Position numbers and translations under genes: made by a program. The notes beneath the pieces are model-generated. The model worked only from the letters and a program-made list of their open reading frames with translations. It made no database searches and was not told the origin of the DNA. From Bolinopsis microptera (lineage: Eukaryota; Ctenophora; Tentaculata; Lobata; Bolinopsidae), in assembly GCF_026151205.1 (NCBI RefSeq), contig NC_087076.1:7168902-7232901 (forward strand): a stretch of 64,000 nt of DNA. The letters run 5' to 3'. Below, in pieces: positions 32,068 to 44,500 of the stretch. Positions within the stretch are counted from its first letter, which is position 1, and each line of letters starts with the position of its first letter.

Positions 32068-34379
32068 TTGAACTCTGATCTTTGAACTCACAATTTATGG
32101 ATGATTTGCCAGAATCCAGATTGTAAGAACTTGAAACCAGGTAGCAATTCTTGTAAATCAGCATAGAATCTGTGCTTCCGTGATCTGAAATTAAATCATT
32201 TTTAGCAGGGTTTGAGGGTTAGTTAAAGATTCCATTATATGCGATCAGTAAATGAGGGGAGGCACGATGATATTGATGATGATACATTTTACATTATGAA
32301 CCCAAATGATGCAATGTAAGTACTAATCTACAACAAACCAGTGTCGTGGTTTTTAAGTTTATCCATGTTCTCCGAATTGAAGTGAAATACTTTAATATTT
32401 ACACCGTCGTCTCCAAAATATAGCTTCTCATTGTGTAAGATCATACATCTTACTGGACGCGTCACAGGAATTGTCATTGGGACTGTTGATACTGATAGAA
32501 GATCCTTGGAGATTTTCCACACACCTGGGCACAGAGATTTACTTCATTATCTACTTTTCAGTTTACACAGACAGTAGATACCAAATTAAGACATTTAATA
32601 ATGATTGATAAGGATTCATTGAACTCTAATCCACACTAAAAACACCAAAACTTACATAAGTCTGGAACAAGTGAAGCTGATACTACTAATTTCTCGTTAA
32701 GAGCAAGTGATAATACACTTTCAAGGTGTCCAACAGTTTCCCATTTAACAGCTAATGTTTCTGTGCAGTAATACATGATTTTTCCACCTCCAGTTCCAAT
32801 CAGAGCCATTTTACCAAATATCACTGCACAACTAATCATAATAATTTGAATAATTTGAATTATAGAATACCTTTAAAGTTGATTCAAGGTTATTAATGTA
32901 ATATGCTAGATCTCAGTAGATAATGTTATAAGATCAGGCTTGTTAAATTACGTTTTCCTAACACAAAATCCAATAAAGTTTAAAAACAATTGAATAATAC
33001 TAACGTTATGGGAGAGAAAAGATAGTGAGAATGCTCTAGCTTTCCAGACTTTGTGTCCCACATTCGAAGCTTACAATCATATGAAATTGTGCAGATCTTA
33101 TCTTCAAGAAGAAACACCCCTGTTACTGTGGAGGTGTGATCCCCCAATGTATGTAGCTTTTTTCCATGTTTATCCCATACCTTACAAGTTGTATCCTTGC
33201 TGGCAGACACAAGCGTTTCTTTGTTTGAGGCCAAAGAACAAACTTTGTCGTTATGGCCGTCCAAAAAGCAAAACCTGGATTTGCTCCACTTACTTTTTGT
33301 TTCAATAAACTGCAAAGATGCAAATCATTAACAACCAAGTCAGTAATTATAATTTTATATGTCAGACTAAGCTGCTTGCAGAGACAAGGTTTAAATTTTT
33401 AAATGACGATAATGATTTGATATGCAATCCAAAACAATTTTTGGAAAAATAGCATCAAATTAAAATGTGAGCACAAACCTTTTGTCTCTCTAATTTCTTT
33501 GAAGGCCCCCTCTTTCGTTTTCGTTGTTCTGATGGACCATTTGCATCAGCTTCATTTTCTGTTTTCACTGCATCATTTTCCTTCTGATTCTGTACATCTA
33601 TGAAATTATGGTGCATCACTGCTTCAATATCACCTTTTGAGAGCTGTTCTGATGGACCATTCACATCAGCTTCATTTTCTGTTTTTACTGCATCATTTCC
33701 CTTCTGATTTTGAACTTCTATGAAATCATTGTTTATCTCTGCTTCAATATGATCACCTTCTGAGAGCTGAATTTTGATTGATTTCATTGAAGTCGTATTG
33801 ACACAAAAAAGACAATACAACATAGTATAACAGATAGTATGATCAACATTATTAGTAAGGATAATCATGTAGAATTAAAGGATCTAATATCAAATTGAAA
33901 AAAATTACCTTACCTCTAGGTTAGGCACACTGATTAGAATTGCATTTGTGTTTCCATTTTGTTCACTATTTTGAACTGATGATGGAGTAATTTGAAGATC
34001 ATTATGAGAAGTTATCTGTCCACTTTCTGATGTAAATTCTGTCATAGAAACATCAAAGTCCTCTGCAAGCTTAACAAAATTTTGAAGTGATTCTCGACAA
34101 TTCTTTTTACTCTTAACCTGAGATTTAAAGACTGAAATAAGAATCTCATTATACTCCAATATGCGGGCAGTTAATTGAACATGTAATGTTTACAATGGCT
34201 CTTGTGCTGTGTATGATAATTGATATATCAGTTAGAATCTTGGTACTCACTTTTTCAATCTCCTCGGATGTCAAAGGACGAGTTAGCTTCTCCAGGGACT
34301 CAATCTGTCGTAATCTTTTCCTGAGTTTTCTTAGTGCTACCTTAATATCTTCCTGATCAGATCCCTGCAGCTCAGGCAT
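32063..34379 (-). CDS. Coiled-coil / WD40 repeat protein (gene W), seven exons
   Basis: Exons 34,379-34,251, 34,117-33,914, 33,766-33,479, 33,309-33,005, 32,831-32,656, 32,524-32,339 and 32,184-32,063 join in frame to 469 aa. All donors begin GT (GTGAGT, GTAAGG, GTTTGT, GTTAGT, GTAAGT, GTTTGT) and all acceptors end AG. The N-terminus is a basic helix (ALRKLRKRLRQIESLEKL). Residues ~112-205 are polar with a ~40-residue duplication (DVQNQKENDAVKTENEAD) and end in a basic RKRKRG cluster. From ~208 come WD40-type repeats (DGHNDKVCSLASNKETLVSA, CKVWDK, LRMWDT, VSASLVPDLCVWKI, YLVSSSYNLDSG), enough for one propeller. WD40 domains are protein-binding platforms. The helix-plus-propeller layout recalls the C-terminal half of ZNF106-like proteins, but I cannot confirm that. 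No strong acceptor precedes the ATG. Confidence 0.87.
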
Positions 34380-35159
34380 TGTAGAACTTATCTTTTTTAA
34401 CAAACCATCGTATCTAGTTATTCCATTAAGACGTTACCTAGCATAATAAAAGGTAGATATTAAATCCCATATCGTCAATATAATTGACACCCCAATGTAA
34501 AGGAAACTGATGCCTGGTCATATAAGTACTTCAGTTTTCGCCACACTAACCACACTTGCAGTAGCATTTTGTACATAACAGTGGCTGTCTAAGGTAACAA
34601 TATTAACAAATGACTTAAGGGGAAATTGGACAAACAGTTTGATAAACTCAAGATATTTCTATACCAATTCAAAAAGGTCCAAGAAAACAACAATTTTAAC
34701 AAAACAAAAATTTTATTTAATATCAGTAAAAGCAAGCAAAGCAATATTTTTGATGTCTTGAGGGACTTGAATTGGAGTAGCTAAGAAGTGGTAAGAATAG
34801 TCCAGCATGATACAGGAGAGTGCAGGTTGTGAGTATGACACACCCACCATCTCCTCCTGAATTCTGGATCGGATAAATATTTTTTACAAACTGATCGTTT
34901 ATACTCCAAGTCCCTGCTCTGCTAATTATAACACTTGCATCGATTGTGCTCTGCCAATTGCATCACTTGATTTAATTGAATGTATACATTGTTTGAACGA
35001 TTGAATCTTTTACGTATAACTATAGTGACAAAAAGTCCCTTCGTTAATCTTTTTGGTTTGAAACAAGACTGCTATCAAAATCAAGAGACAAATTTATTTA
35101 ACGCCATTTTCTGGTCTGACTGCATCATTCAGGTGTTTGCAAATCACACAATAAATATT
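34380..35159. other. Upstream flank of the WD40 gene
   Basis: AT-rich, no coding signal. It should contain the promoter or 5' UTR of gene W. Confidence 0.45.
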
Positions 35160-37150
35160 GTAAGACTATTTAATTTTGTTGTCACATACTCTTTCGCTAG
35201 TGTCAGCTTTAGTAGCTCCTTTATCGTTTTATGTATTTTCACCATATACCGAAAACACAGGCGCCAAATTGCGCGCATTGCAGTACAGAGTAACATCTTT
35301 CAAACTTCATAAATCGAAATTACATTTTCGCAATGTATTGCAGAGAAAAGACAATTTTTCGAGAAAATACAATTTTATTATTTATCACCGATTCATTACA
35401 CAATCAATTCATAAATATAAATCCGAATAAAGAATACCAAAATAATTTTTTGCGCTAGATGATGTATAACATCCAACATACAATTTAATTATAAATATAC
35501 TTGATCTGACAGCAAAGTAAATAATATAAGTATGCTAGCAACTATTGACCATTGTTAATGCATGATCTGGCCCGGCGCTACTTCGTAGCACGTGCCTTCG
35601 TATGTCGTAGCACGTGGCCATCGGGCCATAACGTTTCGAGAAGAAAGCGGCGCGCGCTACTTCGAAGAAATTTAGACGAGTAAAATCCGTCAATATGCAA
35701 TAGCAACTAGCGCGCTGGTACGTATTTAATAAAAAATACACGCTGTTAAAGTGGGTCTGACCACAGAATAAATATTAAATGTATGCACTTATATATTATA
35801 CAAATTTGAAATTATTTAAAATACTTTTGAAATAGAATAAAAATATGATTCCAGCTCTACCCAATCCTTAAATGAAGCATATGCCTAACCTTATATAAAA
35901 CAAACTTCCTTATATGATCGTATATCACTTAATTGATGATGTTAATTCTTAGCAGCTCGGCGTGGCACTAGCCCAGTGGTGCATCTTGCCGATCTAACGA
36001 AGGTTGCGAAAAGCATTTTTAGATGCGCGGCGCAGCCCAGTAGTGCATCGCGAGCGCTACACTCACATCACTGATCACGTGATCAAAACAGTATTTTGCC
36101 AGGAGAGAATTTTAACCTTGACGGATGATACTCAGTTAAATTTCTTCGAAGTATCGCCCGCCGCTTTTTTCTCGAAATATAACGCGCGCCGGGTTAGTCC
36201 CTCAACAATGGAAAAATTGTAACCCTGTTATATGCGGTGAGTGGTGCGTCAGTTCAGAATCAGCGTTCAAAATGCATTGGTTTAAGTTACAACTGTCGGC
36301 CGGGTGCGGGCCTTTTATTTTTTAAATCTCAAAGTTTGAGGTAAAATAATTTGGCGCGCGCTATATCTCCACCGAAAACACATTCAATTTGATGCGTATG
36401 AAATATGTTTATAACTTACTTTATATCTTCTGTAGATCGGCGAGATGCGAAGGATTGACATCGTGAATCAAGACCGAGCTGCAAAGGACATCGTAAATCG
36501 TTCCAGTTGGTAGGTTATTATTTATTAACCTGCAAGTACATGAGTCATATCCAAAATCTGCATGATGCAAATTACTATTGGTGATCAGATTTCGCCCACG
36601 CCCTTGAAAGACGCGCGCCGAGTTGGACTGAGTCTCGTCGACGATCTAATATTTGGAACAAATATTTTACGAGTATCACCCGTTAAGAGAATCACCCGTT
36701 AAATTAAGTTGCGTTAATCTGAATCATTAACTACATGTATAACCAAAGCAGGCTTAACATTTTATGCCAACGGATACTCACAAACACAATTGACAATGCA
36801 GTTGCAGTTCCTCCATGACTAAATTAAAATTTTGACTTCAATTTAAAACGTTTTTGGTATTTTACTTAGTCAATAATGAATAAAATCAGTTGATTAGTTA
36901 TGTATGTAGAAGTTATATGTCAGGTAATATCTTCACCGAAAGCACACTCCCCAAATTGCGCGCACTGCTTGCTGTAACTTCTTTGAAACTTCATGAATCG
37001 AGAAAAAATCTTTTGCCTCGATCTTAAACGATTCCCCATTCAATTTTGTTTTGGTCGTAAAACGCCAACTTAGTGCAGAATCAAGCAAGTTATAGACATA
37101 TCTCATACGTATCAAATTGGATGTGCTTTTGGTGGAGATATAACCTGCGC
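35160..37150. repeat. Mosaic of inverted and direct repeats with GCGCGC clusters
   Basis: A block near 35,620-35,700 (CGAGAAGAAAGCGGCGCGCG, then TTCGAAGAAATTTA) reappears inverted near 36,110-36,190. A block at 36,355-36,415 (TATCTCCACCGAAAACACAT) reappears inverted at about 37,085-37,145. A third at 35,265-35,330 (AAATTGCGCGCATTGC, then ACTTCATAAATCGA) is repeated directly at 36,950-37,010. Overlapping decayed elements are the likely source. No transposase. Confidence 0.65.
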
Positions 37151-38587
37151 CTTATTGTTAACTACTCCAGATTTGTGTATAGTATGATAATAATAGTAAT
37201 ACTAATACAATAACATCAGTGATTGAAATTTTATAGGGACTGGTACGTAATGGTATTGCATTTGGAGCCTGTCAATATTATTTCAAGCCTTGGATTAGTG
37301 TTGTGTGAGTGTGAAGGTTTCGACACTGCATTGTATATAAATAAGTATGACCTTAGCTTTGCTAAATCAGCTTGTTTTCTTTGGCCCAAAAACACAAAGC
37401 GAAATTATAAATTTTAAACAGGAGTCAGTCCTTTAACCGCTTATTATGCAAATTTGTGACAAGTTAAACAAATATTTATCATTACATTATTATAAAAATG
37501 AATTAACTGGTTGAAAGGAGATTTTACTCTAAATTCAAATTTTAAGTCGAAATTTTCTTCTTTGATACTTTGGCCTTCTAAATTGGAGTAAGCGCATTAT
37601 ATTACGGTATTTTAAGTCAATAAAAATCTCGACTTAAATTGTACATTAAAAACAAATATAAACCATATTAAACGCTAATAATTAATGATAAACTTGCCTA
37701 CATATATACTTCATCAAATAAGCGAGTTTTACATTAATTGCGAATTTCTGAAAAATCTCAAAATATACCCAACACTGATAATCATAAAGCGATAATTGAA
37801 AATTTTCATGAGGGTATTTGCTATCGATTAACGTGCAGAATTAAAGCAATTCATTGATTGCTTTGACATGGGTAATAAAACATTGCAAAAATAAGACAAT
37901 AGAAATGCTCAGCACAGGAAGGGAATAGAAAATTGGTTTGTTTCTGAAAAAGAGCCTAAAATACATTTCTGTTGCCTCCCCTCTGATATCTCTTGTCGAC
38001 AAAGCTAATTTGAAATACTTCGCTTGGGACACTGTTTAAAAACGAAAATCGCTTATTTTTCGAAAGATGCAAATAGAATTAGTTACCTAGGTTAATCTGT
38101 AAAACAGTGTCCCGAGCAAGAGTGCGGGATCTAGCCATTGAACATGAACTAGTTGGATTCAATGCTAAAACACATTTTGAATGATCACACGGGGCACCAC
38201 AAATTTACGAACTAATTGTTTCTGCCGTCATTGACTAAAAATAGCACAAAAATTTGATGTACGAATGCTTATAGTGTAAAAAATGGGCATCCAAAAGTAG
38301 AACCCTGAAAGCTTCGCTAACAATCCAAATTATTCAGTATAACACGGTAGCTATATATAATAAATTAGATATGGCAATAAAAACGTTATCAGTTCAGCAA
38401 TTTTGAAAACCGTAACCCACGAAACCTCTTCAACAGCAGGGTCGTTCTCGATCACAATTTCAAAATTCTTGGCAAATAATTATTTTCGTAAACACAATTT
38501 TATTCAAACAGTTTTCTTTCAAAAGATATTTCATAAAACAAATTGGACTATTTACACTAAGGAGTTTCTAAGACTCGCGCGCGCACG
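37151..38587. other. 3' flank of plexin
   Basis: AT-rich sequence with the plexin 3' UTR at its right end. No other gene or repeat is seen. Confidence 0.5.
38499..38504 (-). promoter_or_regulatory. Putative poly(A) signal AATAAA of plexin
   Basis: AATAAA on the minus strand about 85 bases past the plexin stop codon, a normal distance. Confidence 0.5.
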
Positions 38588-41500
38588 TCACGTCGTGCCG
38601 CTTGGTATTAAGTACAACTGTAAGTATGATATAACTGTCGCAAACTTTTTGCTCAGTTCGTCACAATTGGTTCTCTGAAGAGCTTCGTCTATCTGAAAAC
38701 GGAAGATTCGTTAGAATTGAGCAATAAACCCATACGAAACCTGAGGCTTATATGGAAATTGTAAGACTCGCAATGACAGATCCACGCTATAATATGAGGG
38801 ATGAACATTGAACATGTACATACCTGGAAGCAATAATTATGAGCGTAGACTGCGAGGTCGTAGAGAGCTGCGTCTCTGTGGAGCTGCATAGAATCTGTGG
38901 AGGGGAGGGAACTGAAGAGCTTCTCGTCTGTGACCGGTGGAAGAGCCTGAAACACAGTTATCGTTACATTTGGAAACAGCAAACAGCTACAATTAGTGAA
39001 GTGTCAGTCAAGGTATTTTAATATTCTCAAAACGTCGCTGTAGTCATTATATTCTGACTGGTTAGTTCGAGACTAGCGGAGACTAATTAGCAGGTGATGG
39101 ACTGTGTGGAGTGTGGAGTGCGGAGTGTGGAGTGTGGAGTGTGTAGTGTGGAGTGTATAGTGTGCATGTGGAGTGTAGAGTGTAGAGTGTGGAGTGTGGA
39201 GTGTGGAGTGTGGAGTGTGTGGGTACCCTACCTGAATATCGCTGTAGAACTTTCTGACTGCTGGTTTATAGTCCTGCAACTCTTTAGCGTACAAAAGTTT
39301 ACTAGAGGGACTGTCTGTGCTGAATGCGTGGTTACTGAGCGAACAGGAGTCCATGTAAGTTTGGGAGATAACTGATAGGATTGAGTCTATAAGGGGGTGT
39401 TTCTCTACGTCTAGGATCATTTCGGGGTTCTTGATGATGTTTATCCAGAAACGCAGTGGAATACTGAGACAGTGGGTTAGTTAGAGAGGTAATCTGAGTT
39501 CAGGAAAAGGTATAATTTAGAAGTTAAAATAAAATTTAAAGAATTTTTGGAAAAATGTACGCTGAATTTCAATCAAAGCAAGTTGTATGTGATCTGGACT
39601 TAGCTATTCATATCATTAACAAGTGTTTTACATACCTGTTGTTTTTCCAGGTATGGATAATATCAGGATCAGTAATTCCGTTCTCAGCCGCTTGCCTGTC
39701 CAGCATATCGAACAAGAATTTAATCGCAAGAGGCACGTCTCCATTAGATAATGAGAATATTGAGACGAACAGATCGTTAACAAAATGCTGCAGAGTTCCT
39801 TTAGTCGTTAACAGCCGAGTTAGATATATCTCCGGCACGTGGACCAAGGTGGTTTGGTCGGAGTCGATAGTGCTGCTTGCGTTCGTTTTAGTCTGCGGTG
39901 TGAAAATGCATAACTGGAGAGCATTTAAACGAAGTTTTATACTCGCGACGAGTCCAGAAAGTTGATTTTATTTCGGAATGCAAAATCAAAGCACATTTTA
40001 TTACTACTCACAAGATGGTATGGTCTGAGTCCGCAGCTGCTTCCTGATCCCCTCCTGTTTAGTTTAGGGTTGCTCGAGGCTAGATCCATGGAGCGGTTTA
40101 GTTTTGGATTACTGCTAAAGTGGGTGGAATGGTCCATGAAGTGACCGAACCTGTTCGTCGCAGTGGAGTCCGCAACAAACGCAAACACCGCGTTTTCTGC
40201 CACCTGTCGGGATTTCTTAATGAGTTTCCTGAGATTATATGACAGAATTTCTAACGGTAGAATTTAAGAATTATGAAAAACATGCACTCCTCTGACAACC
40301 TTAAAGGTTTAAAAATGTTCGGTATTAATTTAAATGCCGCGTGAAAGAGATATAGGTGTTCACGCTGATATGTTTATCACAGCGAATATTCATGACAATG
40401 TAGCCCAGCTGACCTTATAATGCCGGAGTGTGTTCAGCCTCTTCCACTCGCCCTCTACCACGCTAGTCTCATCCTCATCACGCAGCACATTATACTGGTG
40501 CTGTCCAACTAGTCTCAGCTCCAGACTATCCACCGGTACTCGCTGTGAAACTGGAGTATTCTTGTAGTTGTACCAGGTGTCGTGAAGCTTACATTTAGCT
40601 TGGGAGATAGTGTCGCAGTCAAGGAGCTTAACCGGCATCTGACCTCCTTCTACTTGTAGGAAAACGTTCAGAGTCTGGGAGAGAGGGTGTGTTAGAATAT
40701 GATATCATAAATAGTCGTGACATCATCACGACAGCATGTAACGCACAGTCATATTAATCATGCAGAGAAAAATTAAGAACTTTAACATTTGTGAAATTCG
40801 ATCAGAAGTTGTCAGCTCAGCGCTTAATGGCGTGAAAGATTGAAAACATAGACAGTAGAGCAAGCAATTGTTGGTTGGATATTAACCTTAAAATCGATTT
40901 TCTGTCGCAGTAGCCTGTCCTCGGATAAGGCATATCGGGCCTGGTAGCTCACGGAGTCAACAGGTCCTGTCTCAATCGTAGCCTTGATGGCTCTGTACAG
41001 CATGTACAATGGTTTCCCGGCCACCTGTTTTACGTGATCATACAGACAGAAAGTCAGCCAATTTGTCAAGAATTTCTCCGCTACACTCTCCGTTCTCCGC
41101 AAGAAGAGATGAGGAGAAGTTTTGATTTGAGGTCGCTTCATGAGGTTAAACAGCAGTCTGGACATGATGTAAGTGGCGTAGTCCAGACGCTCGCAGAGAG
41201 CTACCATTAGGAGGGAGGCGACATTGCACCTGTCCTTCATGTTGAATCTGGGCTGCTGTTCTAGGGTGTGGATAAAGTTCAGGATGAAGGGCTCTGAGCA
41301 AAGTAGGGTGTGGAAATCTTTCAGTCCGGCGATCACCGCCGCCCTGTTATTAGGAGCTGCTGCGTGGAATCTACTGGTAGATCTCTGGAAATCCTCTATA
41401 TTTGGGAATAGAACTTTGTAGGCATAAGTTGAGAAATCCAGGAAGGGTAAAGATGTCAAATCACTTATCGGTGAGATATCGTTCATGACCATCATTTGCA

Positions 41501-44500
41501 GTTCGGTGAAAGCTGAGGTGAAATAAATGTTAAAATTAGGTGCACGCCGACAGTCATCAATCATCAGTTTCAATCCTGTAATTCTCCTAATTTTGCGTAT
41601 GACAAAATCGATATGTCCATGACAAAACGATGTCTCTGAGACTGTCTTGAGGAACGCACGATAAATCAAGCAAGGGCCGGTCCACAATAAAAGTGGCGTC
41701 ATACATAAATAATGAAGGAAGATACTTGTCAAAATTAACGACTGAACTAGCAGAGAATTTACTGACCGTCTTTGCACTCCCGTGCGACTTGAGACTCCAA
41801 ATCATGCATTTTCTTCTTCGTCACTTCCGACTGTTCGGTGAGCCGTTGGGAGTTCTCTCGATATTTGAAGATGAGGAGGGTAACAACAATAGCCATGACG
41901 ATTATAGCAAACACTGTTCCCAGTACAACTGGTAGTGGTATGTCACTGCTTCCCTGCGAATAGCGATGGTTAATTTAATGACTAGTACATTGATAAGCAA
42001 ACATTATACAATTATACAGACATAGTACATAAAGCTATGTATGATTTAACTTTAATCTTGAATCTTCAAACTACTGATAGATCACAGTAGAAAAGTAATA
42101 ATAGTTATCACAATGTACCACTACCTGACTCTCGATGGCTGCAGATGTGATCCTATAATTCAGAGAACCAGGACTCTCTTCTCTATTTCCCATCACCACT
42201 TTCACTTTGAACAGGGTCTCTTTGGGTGGATCTTTCTTGTTCTTTGCGATAAGAGTGTCTCTCTTTTTCCTATCAGTGTTGTTATCCTCAACCTTGTAAT
42301 TGTTCTTGTTTTGCTGGGTGTGTTGTTGTAGAACTGTAAGACTGGGGGGTGAGCACAACACCTCACTGTCGGTAGAGGACGGTGTCATCTCGCACTCCAG
42401 TCCTCCAACTGTTACTTTTACTGCTACCTTTCCTTCCAATGTCAGGTGTTTTCCCTGAAAATAGTGAGATTAGTGGCATGTATAACCAGGTAGTCGCTTA
42501 AACTTGAACGTGTGCCAAATAATGAACAATTTCGTCATTAAAAATTAGCGTGTTTAATTAAATTTTAGAGTTCCAGAATCGGGTTACTTTTAGTTTTGGT
42601 TTTGGTTTACTTACAACAATTCTAAGATAAGCCGAGCTATCGTTAGACACTTCACTTCCAGCCCAGGTCCAGTCTGTAGTTTCATTGACCCATTTATCGA
42701 CCGTAAAGTCAGGATAATAGCTGAGACTTGCGGGACCCGAGTCCTCGATCTGTGCGGGATTCAGGTTTCTCAGCTCGATATTCTCGTCCAGTTTAAACAC
42801 AATTGGGATGGGCATGGCCTGGTCACTTCCGGCTTTCAGTTGGAGACTTGGGGTGGGACACACCATGGAGTTACCATCATTGTAAATAATCTTACACATT
42901 CCAGCAACAGAGCTGGCAACAATGTCTGTGTTCTCCATATCAACGTCAATCTTAGCCACTTGAATGGAATGTAGGTTAGTACCAGACACCGTCACCTTGA
43001 TGCCCCCGGCTGCCAGACTGCAGGTAGGTGTAATATTGGTGATGATAGGATCTGCTACGTACTGATACAAGATATTATCCGCAATGATTTCCTCCTTATC
43101 CACCACCAGCTGAACCTTGACTTTCTTAGGCCCCCCTGCTCGGGTAGTCCGACACACGATCTCATTTTCCCGTCTCTTTCCAATTATTACACACTGCTCC
43201 GTGCCAATCTCCACCCTTGCACTGGACCCTATGTCAAGGTGATTACCCATAATGGTCAGAGCACTGCCTCCTGATTTAGGGCCTATCTTCGGGGAAATAC
43301 TTGTAATCTCCGGATTCTGAAATGAAATCAGTGTCATGTTTGTGCCTGGTCCACGCCTATTTTCAACTTATTAAACACTTATTATCAACAAAGTATGATG
43401 TCATCAAGTATGTAAGACACACTTTAACAAGACCATGACGTCATCAAATGAACAGCAGATAAAGTCAGGAACTTACCAGATACTTGAATTGAACAGCGCT
43501 CATCTGAGTCTGTCCTCTGACTGTGATCCTGATGGGACCATTGGAGGGTTTCGGGGACCAACCAGTCTCGCAAACCACTGTTGTGGAGACTTGGTATTGT
43601 TCTCCGTACAGCATGTGGTTACAAACTGTGTCTGCCACATAGATACTCTCGATATCTTGGAATTCTACACCCAGGTTCACTCCTGATAATAGAAATATGT
43701 TGGAGGGAGGTATTCATAGAGATTATATTAGAGATATTAATAGAAATAATTATAGAGATAATTATAGAGACATTTCTTTTTAAGATGTGATTATTGAATA
43801 CATTCATCGCTATAATTGATGACACTAGGAGATGAATATAGAGGTGGGCACTGATTAATATTTGGGAAGCGACGCAAGTTTATTTCGTCATCATGAGACA
43901 CGTACACCCATTAATAAATCAGTTCACATAATCGACCAATAGAATTGCTGGAATGTGTCAAAACAAAGTTACGTCACCCTCCCAAATTATCCACGTCCAT
44001 TACCAGAGATAAGATTATATCATCACAAATTAGATTGAGACATTGTATATAAATCACTTGAGAAATTCCTCCCGCCCAAAGATCCCAAAATCAAATCTAA
44101 ACGAAACTTATTGAGTTAATAATCATTAACATCATAAACCAGAATAAATAAACAAAAGCTAAAGTAACTAACCAGTGATAGTAACTTTAGTACCGCCACT
44201 AACAGGTCCAGCTACAGGCTCTATCTTATTAACTGTGGGGGCTGGACAGGTCTTATCATCATCATCCAGTCTGTTGGCACAGTGGGCCGTGAACAGAGAA
44301 CACTGATTGGTAGCCGAGCACCAGGAACACTTGTAGTCGGCACTTATCTGACCCTGGCATTGGGAACAGTCGCTAGCCATCAGCAGGCAGTTGTACACCT
44401 CAACTGAAATATGTGGAGTTGAGTGGTTGTGTGGTTGTGGTCACTGGTCAGGTTGGGTGGTTGTGGTCAGGTTGGGGCCCGGGTTGCCGTGTTAGATTCT

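Noticed and set aside
39073-39420. Frame rich in His-Thr-Pro-His-Ser repeats
   Set aside because: Read-through from a plexin exon into the intronic GTGGAGT minisatellite past a good donor.
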